Positions 1 through 6,361 of a stretch of DNA of 7,492 bases are shown here, in pieces. The translations under genes were made by a program, and so were the position numbers. The stretch's first letter is position 1, and the number at the start of each line of letters is the position of its first letter. The notes under the pieces were generated by a model. The model was not told the DNA's origin. It saw nothing but the letters and a program-made list of their open reading frames with translations, and searched no databases. This DNA comes from Flavobacteriaceae bacterium (GTDB lineage: Bacteria; Bacteroidota; Bacteroidia; Flavobacteriales; Flavobacteriaceae): assembly GCA_949507465.1 (NCBI GenBank), contig CATEMS010000285.1, positions 1 to 7,492 on the forward strand. The letters are read 5' to 3'.

Positions 1-612
1 GCCAATCCAGAGGCCTATGGAGTTGTAAACTTAAACGATAAACAAGAAATTGTGGAGCTTGTAGAAAAGCCTCAGGAATATGTTAGTGATCAAGCTGTGA
101 TTGGGATTTACTATTTTAAAGAGGTTGAGATGCTTAAAAAAGAGCTTCAATTTGTGCTTGATAACAACATAATTAACGGCGGAGAATACCAAATTAATGA
201 TGGCATAAAAAGAATGATGGATAAGGGAAGGGTTTTTAAGCCAGGCACCGTTACTCAGTGGATGGATTGTGGCAACAAAGAAATTACCGTACAAACCAAC
301 CGCCGCATGTTAGGATTTTTACAACAAGATGGTGAGGCTTTGGTTTCAAAAACAGCTAGATTAGACAACGCTACCATTATAGAACCTTGCTTTATAGGCG
401 AGGATGTGATACTCACAAACAGTACTGTAGGTCCTTTTGTATCTATAGGGAGCGGCACGGTAATTGAAAACAGCACTATAAAAAACAGTATCATTCAAAC
501 CAATACTGTTATTGAGAACGCCTCTTTGGATAATGCTATGATAGGGAATAATGCACACTTTAATGGCAACTTCACCAACGTTAGTATTGGAGATTACTGT
601 CAATTGAAATAA
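1..612 (+). CDS. Sugar-phosphate nucleotidyltransferase, C-terminal part (5' end outside window)
   Basis: This is the last 203 residues of an enzyme of the RmlA/GlmU-like nucleotidyltransferase family, which joins a sugar 1-phosphate to an NTP to give an NDP-sugar for cell-surface polysaccharide synthesis in the cytoplasm. The frame is open to base 1 and begins ANPEAYGVV, so the GTG at 52 is an internal Val codon and not a start. Visible family marks are PEAYGVV, the VEKP motif, AVIGIYYF and the WMDCG metal-site region. After these come hexapeptide-like repeats rich in I, V, N and G (about the last 85 residues) that form a left-handed beta-helix. The missing N-terminus, probably about 130 residues, should carry the GxGxRxxP nucleotide loop. 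The sugar cannot be told from this part. From memory, such a gene often sits just upstream of the TPR/DUF4292/EnvC genes in flavobacteria, but here two reverse-strand genes lie between them. The family call is firm; the substrate is unknown. Confidence 0.9.
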   Translation, partial: ANPEAYGVVNLNDKQEIVELVEKPQEYVSDQAVIGIYYFKEVEMLKKELQFVLDNNIINGGEYQINDGIKRMMDKGRVFKPGTVTQWMDCGNKEITVQTNRRMLGFLQQDGEALVSKTARLDNATIIEPCFIGEDVILTNSTVGPFVSIGSGTVIENSTIKNSIIQTNTVIENASLDNAMIGNNAHFNGNFTNVSIGDYCQLK

Positions 613-660
613 CAGTGCTTAAAGCCAAAGCAATACTAGCAATGCATGTACTGTGTTTTT
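612..660 (+). terminator. Weak candidate terminator after the nucleotidyltransferase gene
   Basis: The segment ACAGTGC (612-618, overlapping the last base of the stop codon) can pair with GTACTGT (648-654), giving seven pairs of which one is G-T. A run of five T follows at 656-660. The loop is long (29 nt) and the stem short, so this is only a possible intrinsic terminator. It lies in the 65-base gap between two convergent genes, where one would be expected. Confidence 0.25.
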
Positions 661-677
661 AGCTTGATTTTTTAATG

Positions 678-1694
678 CTATGTGTAAATCATATATTCTG
701 ATTGGTGTCTTATATAATCAATGAAAATTTTATTGATGAGTTTTTGTGGCGAATCTTCATAGTTTACCGCAATAACTTTCTTTGACTTTACCCATTTTTT
801 GATTTCTACAACAACTGATTCATTTAAATTAGTCAATACAGCAACCCCCATTTCTTCCAATGCTTTTGCATTGCAAAGTTGTTCATATTGATTTTTCATA
901 GGGATGACCATTAATTTCTTTTTCAAGAATAATGCCTCTGAGGGAGTTTCGAATCCTGCACCGCATAATACGCCTTTACAATTAACAAGTTTTTTGTTAA
1001 AAACCTTAGTAGAAATAGGTTTAATGGAAATATTGCCAACAGTATATTTCTTTTTTGTGTTTTTTGAAAAAACAACCCAATTTGCTTTATAAATTTTTGT
1101 CAATGTTTCAATGATTATTTTGTCACTAAACGCAGGGAGATATACCACAAAGTAATTTTTTTTTGTGGGAGAGCGCTCCTTTATCTCTTTTTTAATAACA
1201 GGTAAATAGATGTCTTTTGAATATCTCTTGAAATGGAAACCGTATCCTTTTGAGGTAGGCGCGTAATATTTCAGAATTAGAGAGGACAAATAATTTTTTT
1301 TAGTTGATTTCGGAGTTTTTTGGTGTAACAAACTGTATTGATGACTCAAAGCAATGCAGTATCTGTTTTGAAGCAGACTAGCCCATGCAGATATAGGCTC
1401 AAAATCACTAATGATTAGATCATATTCATTTAGCTTTAATTTTTTGATATCTCTATAGAATCGCCACAAGTTAGTTTTACGAATGGTTTCCCAAACATTG
1501 ATCCCACCCGATTCACCAAAAACAAAACTGAGCCCTTTGAATTTGTATGTAACGGGGTGACTTAATTTAATCTCTGAAGAAAACCCACTTACCAATACAT
1601 CAACTCGTGCGTTTTTTAAAAAGTAGGGGATCAGTTCCTCTGCCCTTGATATATGTCCATTTCCAGTGGCTTGGATGGCATAAAGTATTTTCAT
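678..1694 (-). CDS. GT-B fold glycosyltransferase (MJ1255/VC2487-like, Glyco_trans_1_3 type)
   Basis: This 338-residue protein is probably a cytoplasmic or membrane-associated glycosyltransferase that uses a nucleotide-sugar donor. It opens with MKILYAIQATGNGHISRA; the glycine-rich GNGH loop at residues 11-14 right after the first strand is typical of the MJ1255/VC2487 group and of MurG/GT28 relatives. An acidic motif SDFEP lies at 96-100. The C-terminal donor-binding half carries GAGFETPSEAL (about 245-255) and PMKNQYEQ (about 265-272), matching the GG/GAGF-x-E-A-L ... P-x-x-x-Q-x-E-Q signature that contacts the UDP-sugar. There is no signal peptide or clear membrane helix. Its ATG overlaps the stop of the upstream phosphoesterase as ATGA (1694-1691), so the two are very likely translationally coupled. 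If the partner releases diacylglycerol, this enzyme is a good candidate to glycosylate it; that is inference. A role in surface polysaccharide synthesis is the alternative. Acceptor and sugar cannot be read from the sequence. Confidence 0.8.
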   Translation of the reverse strand: MKILYAIQATGNGHISRAEELIPYFLKNARVDVLVSGFSSEIKLSHPVTYKFKGLSFVFGESGGINVWETIRKTNLWRFYRDIKKLKLNEYDLIISDFEPISAWASLLQNRYCIALSHQYSLLHQKTPKSTKKNYLSSLILKYYAPTSKGYGFHFKRYSKDIYLPVIKKEIKERSPTKKNYFVVYLPAFSDKIIIETLTKIYKANWVVFSKNTKKKYTVGNISIKPISTKVFNKKLVNCKGVLCGAGFETPSEALFLKKKLMVIPMKNQYEQLCNAKALEEMGVAVLTNLNESVVVEIKKWVKSKKVIAVNYEDSPQKLINKIFIDYIRHQSEYMIYT

Positions 1695-2533
1695 ATTCTT
1701 GAGGATTTCACATTCATATCTAGAACCAATTCTTTAAATAGATCGCTGGCTTTTTTATAACTTAAATCTTCCTGTTTTTCTGTTTGGAAGGCCTCTGGGC
1801 TATACTCAAAAAGAGACCACCTTTTATTATTATATTCCAATGCTGTAAGGTTTTCAATCCAATCTCCAGAGTTAAGATAAGTTATACTTTTTTTTTCGTG
1901 TGTGATGGTCTTTATGCAAGGCTGATGGATATGCCCGCAAATGACAAAATCATAATTATTCAAAATTCCTATTTCAGCTACGGTTGTTTCAAATTTATTG
2001 ATAAATGACACCGCTGCTTTTACTTTATTTTTGATCTTCTTCGAAAAAGATAATTTTTCTCTCCCAAAGAAATTGAGGAACAAATTGACTGTTGAATTTA
2101 ATAAAATCAAAAAATCATAACCAAAACCGCCCAATCTTGTTAACCATCTGGAATGTTGCATGGTTACATCAAAAACATCACCATGAAAAAACCATGCTCT
2201 TTTTCCGTCTAGTTGCAAGGATAGTTTATTGGATATTTTGAATCCCTCTAGCTCTAAATTCAAAAATCTTCGAAACGCTTCATCATGATTTCCAGCGATG
2301 TAGTCTACCTTTACTCCACGAGAAATCAGCTTTAAAATCTGCTGAATGACTTTGGTGTGGTGTTTGTCCCAATGTCTTTTGCTAAATTGCCACACATCAA
2401 TGATATCTCCATTAAGTACAATTCTCTCGGGTTCAATGCTTTTTAAATAAAACAATAACTCTTTAGCTCTTGAACCAATTGTTCCTAAATGAGTGTCTGA
2501 CAAAACCACCAATTCAACCTTTCTCTTTTTCAT
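1691..2533 (-). CDS. Calcineurin-like metallophosphoesterase, PlcP-like (often annotated as LpxH-type UDP-2,3-diacylglucosamine diphosphatase)
   Basis: This 280-residue two-metal phosphoesterase has every ligand motif: SDTHLG (D13, H15), NGDIID (D43), GNHDE (N82, H83), FHGD (H117) and CGHIH (H201, H203). Such proteins are usually labelled LpxH (COG2908). However, E. coli LpxH has GNRD where this has GNHD, and its end differs, while the GDWIENLTAL stretch here (223-232) matches the GDWVESCTAL of the PlcP group. PlcP acts on phospholipid headgroups and releases diacylglycerol under phosphate limitation. I favour that reading but cannot exclude a lipid A role. The start is placed at MKKRKVELVV because the family begins just before the first strand. 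A longer in-frame ATG at 2602 would add 23 residues that do not look family-like. The last 35 residues are a charged extension. It is the first gene of a two-gene operon and overlaps the glycosyltransferase by 4 bases. Confidence 0.82.
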   Translation of the reverse strand: MKKRKVELVVLSDTHLGTIGSRAKELLFYLKSIEPERIVLNGDIIDVWQFSKRHWDKHHTKVIQQILKLISRGVKVDYIAGNHDEAFRRFLNLELEGFKISNKLSLQLDGKRAWFFHGDVFDVTMQHSRWLTRLGGFGYDFLILLNSTVNLFLNFFGREKLSFSKKIKNKVKAAVSFINKFETTVAEIGILNNYDFVICGHIHQPCIKTITHEKKSITYLNSGDWIENLTALEYNNKRWSLFEYSPEAFQTEKQEDLSYKKASDLFKELVLDMNVKSSRI

Positions 2534-2907
2534 GGTTATATTTTTTAAGGAAAGTTCATCAAAAAAACCTTGTTGCGGGAGATTTGAAAAACATGTATAC
2601 ATTCAACAAAATGTATATTTTAAATAAAGTTACTTCAATTGGCCTTAATTTGGTTTAAGTGAATGTTATTAGAATATGAATTAATTTACACAAATCAATG
2701 CGCTTTTTACAACCCTTAGTAAAGTGTTTTTGTGTCAACCAATCAATGAAATTATTAAGACTATTTTTAGTAGTTTAGCACTCATATAAAAAGTGAAATT
2801 TAAATAAGTAAAGGAATACTCCAAAAGCGCTCAACCCAACACCAAGAAAACAAAAGCCTGTAAGAGAACATAAACTTGGTGATTAATACAGTACATACTA
2901 CTACCCT
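2534..2907. other. Divergent intergenic region between the phosphoesterase and TPR genes
   Basis: This 374-base AT-rich stretch should hold the promoters of both the leftward phosphoesterase/glycosyltransferase operon and the rightward TPR/DUF4292/EnvC operon. I found no exact TAnnTTTG element correctly paired with a TTG box on either strand. Nearest matches are TATTTTTA at 2762-2769 (+) and TTGATTTG at 2698-2691 (-), each one base off and without a well-spaced TTG. The A-rich stretch from about 2795 to 2900 looks like a normal SD-less leader. No tRNA, riboswitch, small ORF with a convincing start, or Pho-box-like direct repeat was recognised. Confidence 0.6.
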
Positions 2908-2916
2908 ATGGTAGTA
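2899..2916 (+). promoter_or_regulatory. Inverted repeat spanning the TPR gene start codon
   Basis: TACTACC (2899-2905) and GGTAGTA (2910-2916) are perfect reverse complements separated by a 4-base loop, CTAT. The ATG of the TPR gene (2908-2910) starts in the loop and runs into the right arm. In mRNA this could form a small hairpin that masks the start codon. It could equally be a chance repeat or an operator-like site; only the repeat itself is observed. Confidence 0.35.
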
Positions 2917-4311
2917 ACAACCACAGATATTTTGCTAATCAATTGTAAACACATACTAATCGTTTTATTAATCCTAGGGAGTTACTTGGCCCCAAGAACA
3001 CTCGTTGCCCAGCAAACATCTACATCTGCCTCAGGAGAGTCTAAAGAAGTCTCTGACGCCTTTCTAGAAAGCTTTTACGAGGCGCTAAAACAAAAATCGA
3101 TAGAGAACTACGCCCTTGCCATTAGAGCTCTAGAGAGAGCACAGGAAGAGTGCGGGTCAAACCCTCAAGCAGCAGCTATTGTATTTTTTGAATTTGCTAA
3201 AAATCAAATAAAGCTTAAACAATACAACCTAGCTGAAATAAACCTTCAAAAGGTGCTGCGGCAAGACCCCAAAAATCAAGACGTATTAGAGACCCTCTAT
3301 GATCTTTATTACCTAACTAGAGCCTATAACAAGGCGATCGGTTTGGTAAAAAAACTCATCGAGTTTGACCAAGATTACAAAGAAGACCTGGCACACCTAT
3401 ATCAAAGAACCAAGCAATACCAAAAGGCTTTATTGCTCCTCGATGAGCTAGATGTTTCTTGGGGGGAGAGCATGTACAGAACTAGCCTAAGAAAGCAAAT
3501 TTACAGACAAACAGGTAATACCCAGGGCGCGATTAACAATGCTGAAAAAAACCGCAAAAAAAATCCAGCAAATGAACGAGAGTATTTGAGGCTCATTTAT
3601 TTATATAGTGAAAATGGAGACACGACAAAGGCATATCAAACTGCTTTAGAGTGGCAATCTAAGTTTCCAAAAAGTACCCTAGTACACCTAGTATTATATA
3701 AATTCTACCTAGATCAAGGCAACACAAAAAGTGCCATGGATTCAATGAAAAAAGTATTGAGCTCAAACAATATAGAAAAAGAAAGTCAATACAAAGTCCT
3801 GGGGGATTTTTTAACCTTTGTTCAACAAAACCCGCAATACCAGGCAGCCCTTGATAGTATTGTAGCGGTTTTCTCTAAAGATAATAATGGCCAGGTGTTT
3901 GAACAAATAGCAGCCTACTATCTCTCCAAAGGCAATAAAGAGCTTGCCCTTAAGTTCTTCCAAAAAGGAACTGAGGTAGATCCAGACAATTTCACCTTGC
4001 TTAAAAGCACCCTTTTATTACAATTAGAATTTAATCACTTTCAAATAGCAGAAAAAACAAGCAAAGCATCCCTAGAGATCTTTCCGGCTCAGCCTTTTTT
4101 ATATCTTATAAACGGGATGGCACACAATAACCTTCAACAGTATAAAGCTGCAATTAATTCTCTGGTTACAGGACTAGACTATTTGTTTGATAATCCCCAG
4201 CTAGAGAAAGATATTTATGAGCAATTGGCCATCGCACACACAGCAATAGGCAACACGTTAAAAGCAGCAAATTTTGCCAAAAAAGCTGCAGCAATTCTAG
4301 ATTCAAATTAG
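2908..4311 (+). CDS. Exported tetratricopeptide-repeat protein
   Basis: This 467-residue protein has an N-terminal export signal. A polar start is followed by a hydrophobic core (about residues 16-28, ILIVLLILGSYLA) and a likely signal peptidase I site after LVA (34), leaving QQTSTSASG at the mature N-terminus. From about residue 55 to the end it is all-helical with repeated TPR-like pairs, for example Y-x-L-A-E-I-N-L-x-K-V-L-x-x-D-P near 105-125, KAIGLVKKLIEFD, and the better-preserved NKELALKFFQKGTEVDPDN (about 345-365). It is therefore probably a periplasmic protein-protein scaffold. The ATG is the first start after an in-frame TAA at 2884-2886; a TTG at 2932 would give a more compact signal peptide but is a rarer start. 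It leads a tight operon, 4 bases ahead of the DUF4292 lipoprotein gene, which suggests a shared role in envelope biogenesis. The exact function is unknown. Confidence 0.85.
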   Translation: MVVTTTDILLINCKHILIVLLILGSYLAPRTLVAQQTSTSASGESKEVSDAFLESFYEALKQKSIENYALAIRALERAQEECGSNPQAAAIVFFEFAKNQIKLKQYNLAEINLQKVLRQDPKNQDVLETLYDLYYLTRAYNKAIGLVKKLIEFDQDYKEDLAHLYQRTKQYQKALLLLDELDVSWGESMYRTSLRKQIYRQTGNTQGAINNAEKNRKKNPANEREYLRLIYLYSENGDTTKAYQTALEWQSKFPKSTLVHLVLYKFYLDQGNTKSAMDSMKKVLSSNNIEKESQYKVLGDFLTFVQQNPQYQAALDSIVAVFSKDNNGQVFEQIAAYYLSKGNKELALKFFQKGTEVDPDNFTLLKSTLLLQLEFNHFQIAEKTSKASLEIFPAQPFLYLINGMAHNNLQQYKAAINSLVTGLDYLFDNPQLEKDIYEQLAIAHTAIGNTLKAANFAKKAAAILDSN

Positions 4312-4315
4312 CGCT

Positions 4316-5113
4316 ATGAAATCTACCCACTTTGTGATACTTGCTTTTTTATTATGTACCCTAGGATGCGGGTCTACAAAAGCTATCAAGGGGTCTGTAA
4401 TTGCAGATAAAAACTTGAGCACAAAAGCCCTTTTAAACGCACATAAAACAGCCTCTCAAGAATTTAACACCCTGGCGGCAAGAATGCAGGTAAAGTATCA
4501 AACCCCACAGCAGTCTCAAAGTATTACAACAAGTCTTAGGATACAGAAAGATGCTATTATTTGGATAAAAGCCTCTGTTTTGGGAGTCACTCTTTCAAAA
4601 ATTTTAATAACCCCACAGGGGTTTGCATTTTACGAAACCGTAGGTAATTCATATTTTGAGGGAGATTTTAGCTTCATTAGTGATATGCTAGGAACTCAAA
4701 TTAACTTTGATCAAGTACAAAGCTTGCTATTGGGCAGCAGTATTTTAGATATAAAACCTAGTGCAGTAACCACGAGCCCTGTGCTGGTTGGTCAGGAGCA
4801 ATCCTCAAAATACCGTGTTACTCCCAAAAAACAAAATCTCAATTACATGTTGTCTATGTTGTTTAATCCAGATAACTTTATGGTTCATCAGGTGCAAATT
4901 TTACAGCCACAATCCCAAAAAAATCTGTTGTTACAATACGGTCCATACCAAGAGATAGAAGACGATTATTATCCAACACAGCTGGGTATTTTAGCCCTTG
5001 AAGAGCAAGAAAAAACAAGTATTTTTGTACGTTATAAAAAAATAGACCTTAATCCAAGGGTAGGTTTCCCCTTCACTATTCCAGAAGGTTACACCCAGAA
5101 ATCTTTTAAATAA
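4316..5113 (+). CDS. DUF4292 family lipoprotein, LolB-like
   Basis: This 265-residue protein begins with a lipoprotein signal; a hydrophobic stretch ends in LCTLGCGS, with Cys18 as the likely lipidated residue. No acidic cluster follows the Cys, so a Bacteroidota surface-export signal is not apparent and the protein is probably periplasm-facing. The body is alternating beta-strand pattern and ends with the FPFTIPEGY motif of DUF4292 proteins. The region around 79-140 can be aligned by eye with E. coli LolB: SVLGVTL matches LolB NPLGSTE, then a PxG turn, then a Gly-hydrophobic stretch and a closing LLLGSS matching LolB WILGLP. L89 sits where LolB has its functional loop leucine. LolB takes lipoproteins from LolA and inserts them into the outer membrane; the same role here is inference. 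The start is 4 bases after the TPR stop, and the stop directly abuts the EnvC start. There is no Shine-Dalgarno sequence. Confidence 0.85.
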   Translation: MKSTHFVILAFLLCTLGCGSTKAIKGSVIADKNLSTKALLNAHKTASQEFNTLAARMQVKYQTPQQSQSITTSLRIQKDAIIWIKASVLGVTLSKILITPQGFAFYETVGNSYFEGDFSFISDMLGTQINFDQVQSLLLGSSILDIKPSAVTTSPVLVGQEQSSKYRVTPKKQNLNYMLSMLFNPDNFMVHQVQILQPQSQKNLLLQYGPYQEIEDDYYPTQLGILALEEQEKTSIFVRYKKIDLNPRVGFPFTIPEGYTQKSFK

Positions 5114-6355
5114 ATGAAAAAACGGTTGTACATATTGCTTCTCTTGGTACTGTTCTTCGGAAACTTTAGCGCTATGGCTCAACCCGGAAACAAACAACAG
5201 CAATTAGAAAAGCAGCGAGAACGTATTTTAAATTATATTAAAAAAATAAACACCTTGCTATTTAAAACACGTGGGGTAAAAAAAACAATACTCTCAGAGG
5301 TTGAAGATATAAACCAACGCATCAAAGCCCAAGAAAACCTTATACGAGTTACCAATCAACAAGCAAATTTACTCACCCGGAATATCAACGAAAACTTAAC
5401 TCAAATTTCATTACTAAGAAATGAGCTTCAAAGCCTAAAAGAAGATTATGCCGCTATGGTAGTGAAATCTTACAAGAGCAAATCACAGCAAAGTAGGGTT
5501 CTTTTTTTGTTGTCTAGCAATGATTTTCTGCAAGCCTACAAGCGCATTCAATACATGAAACAGTATGCAAATTATAGAAAAAAACAAGGAGAAAGCATCA
5601 AGGCAAAGACCCTATTATTACAACAATTAAATAAAGATTTGATTGCCCAGCGTAAGGAGAAAGATCTATTAATAACACAAAACATAGCAGCCAAAGCCGA
5701 ACTTAAAAAAGAGCGGGAATCTCAACAAACCCTTATTACATCTTTGAAAAAAGAAGAAACTACTTTTACCAAGCAAATACGCTCTAAACAACAAAAAGCC
5801 AACAAAATAAACGGGCAAATCAAAAAGTTGATTCGTGAGGCCATTGCTGCAGCTAATAAAAAAGCAAGAGAAGAAAAAGCCAAAACCACTACTGCATCTG
5901 CTACAACATTTGCTTTAACCCCAGAGGCCGCCGCCATAGCAAAAGATTTTAAAAACAATAAAGGAAAATTAATTTGGCCCGTCAAACAAGGCCTTGTCAT
6001 TAACAAATACGGAACCAGGCAACACCCTCAATTTCCAAACGTAACACAAACTTTTCATGGGGTAGAAATTGCTACCAATGCCAATGCGCAGGCCCGCACA
6101 GTTTTTAACGGAAAAATACTTCAAATACAACAGTTAAAAAACGCTAACAAAGCTGTCATGATTCAGCACGGAGATTACATCACAATTTATTACAACTTAG
6201 CAACCATAAGTGTCAAAAAAGGTGATAGGGTATCCACAAAAGACCCCATCGGTAGGGTGTTTACTCATCCTGTAACAAAGGAAACAGTTATTAAGTTTAT
6301 GGTTTATAAAAACGATACAGAGATGAATCCCGCTGATTGGATTTATAGAATGTAG
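5114..6355 (+). CDS. EnvC-like murein hydrolase activator with degenerate LytM (M23) domain
   Basis: This 413-residue protein has a signal peptide (core about 5-17, cleavage after SAMA at 21) and a long coiled-coil region (about 25-255) rich in Q, K, E and L. A lysine/alanine linker follows, then a C-terminal LytM/M23 domain from about 283 (KGKLIWPV) to NPADWIYRM. In active M23 enzymes zinc is bound by HxxxD and HxH. Here the first motif reads FHGVE (314-318), so His becomes Phe and Asp becomes Glu. The usual YxHL reads YYNL, and HLHF reads VIKF (392-395). All zinc ligands are thus gone, as in EnvC, which does not cut peptidoglycan but activates septal N-acetylmuramyl-L-alanine amidases under FtsEX control. 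Periplasmic localisation and the activator role are inferred from the family. It is the last gene of the operon, starting on the base after the DUF4292 stop, and ends 6 bases from the convergent thioesterase gene with no terminator hairpin visible between them. Confidence 0.88.
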   Translation: MKKRLYILLLLVLFFGNFSAMAQPGNKQQQLEKQRERILNYIKKINTLLFKTRGVKKTILSEVEDINQRIKAQENLIRVTNQQANLLTRNINENLTQISLLRNELQSLKEDYAAMVVKSYKSKSQQSRVLFLLSSNDFLQAYKRIQYMKQYANYRKKQGESIKAKTLLLQQLNKDLIAQRKEKDLLITQNIAAKAELKKERESQQTLITSLKKEETTFTKQIRSKQQKANKINGQIKKLIREAIAAANKKAREEKAKTTTASATTFALTPEAAAIAKDFKNNKGKLIWPVKQGLVINKYGTRQHPQFPNVTQTFHGVEIATNANAQARTVFNGKILQIQQLKNANKAVMIQHGDYITIYYNLATISVKKGDRVSTKDPIGRVFTHPVTKETVIKFMVYKNDTEMNPADWIYRM

Positions 6356-6361
6356 CCTTAA

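Noticed and set aside
52..612. Separate short gene starting at the GTG at 52
   Set aside because: The frame continues to base 1 with conserved family residues (PEAYGVV), so this is the tail of a longer gene.
2534..2602. N-terminal extension of the phosphoesterase from the ATG at 2602
   Set aside because: The 23 extra residues resemble nothing in the family, and the ATG at 2533 places the first strand and the DxH motif at the expected distance from the start.
2607..2639. Promoter for the phosphoesterase operon (minus-strand AATTG ... TACATTTTG)
   Set aside because: The -7 element has three bases between TA and TTTG where two are expected; too weak to annotate.
2733..2738. Minus-strand TTGACA resembling a sigma-70 -35 box
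   Set aside because: No TATAAT-like box follows at 16-18 bases, and this phylum does not use that consensus.
2693..2748. Direct repeat AATCAATG at 2693-2700 and 2741-2748
   Set aside because: Eight bases in AT-rich sequence is within chance, and no gene or site is associated with it.
2603..2907. Pho box upstream of the putative lipid-remodelling operon
   Set aside because: No direct repeat of the CTGTCA-like type was found; the phosphate hypothesis rests on protein motifs only.
3060..3071. 12-bp palindrome CTTTCTAGAAAG in the TPR gene, and a similar one in the EnvC-like gene near 5985
   Set aside because: Perfect 12-bp palindromes are expected by chance about twice in a window of this size.
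5722..6006. Antisense reading frame opposite the EnvC-like gene, and other frames overlapping real genes
   Set aside because: They lack domain-like patterns and lie wholly within well-supported genes on the other strand.
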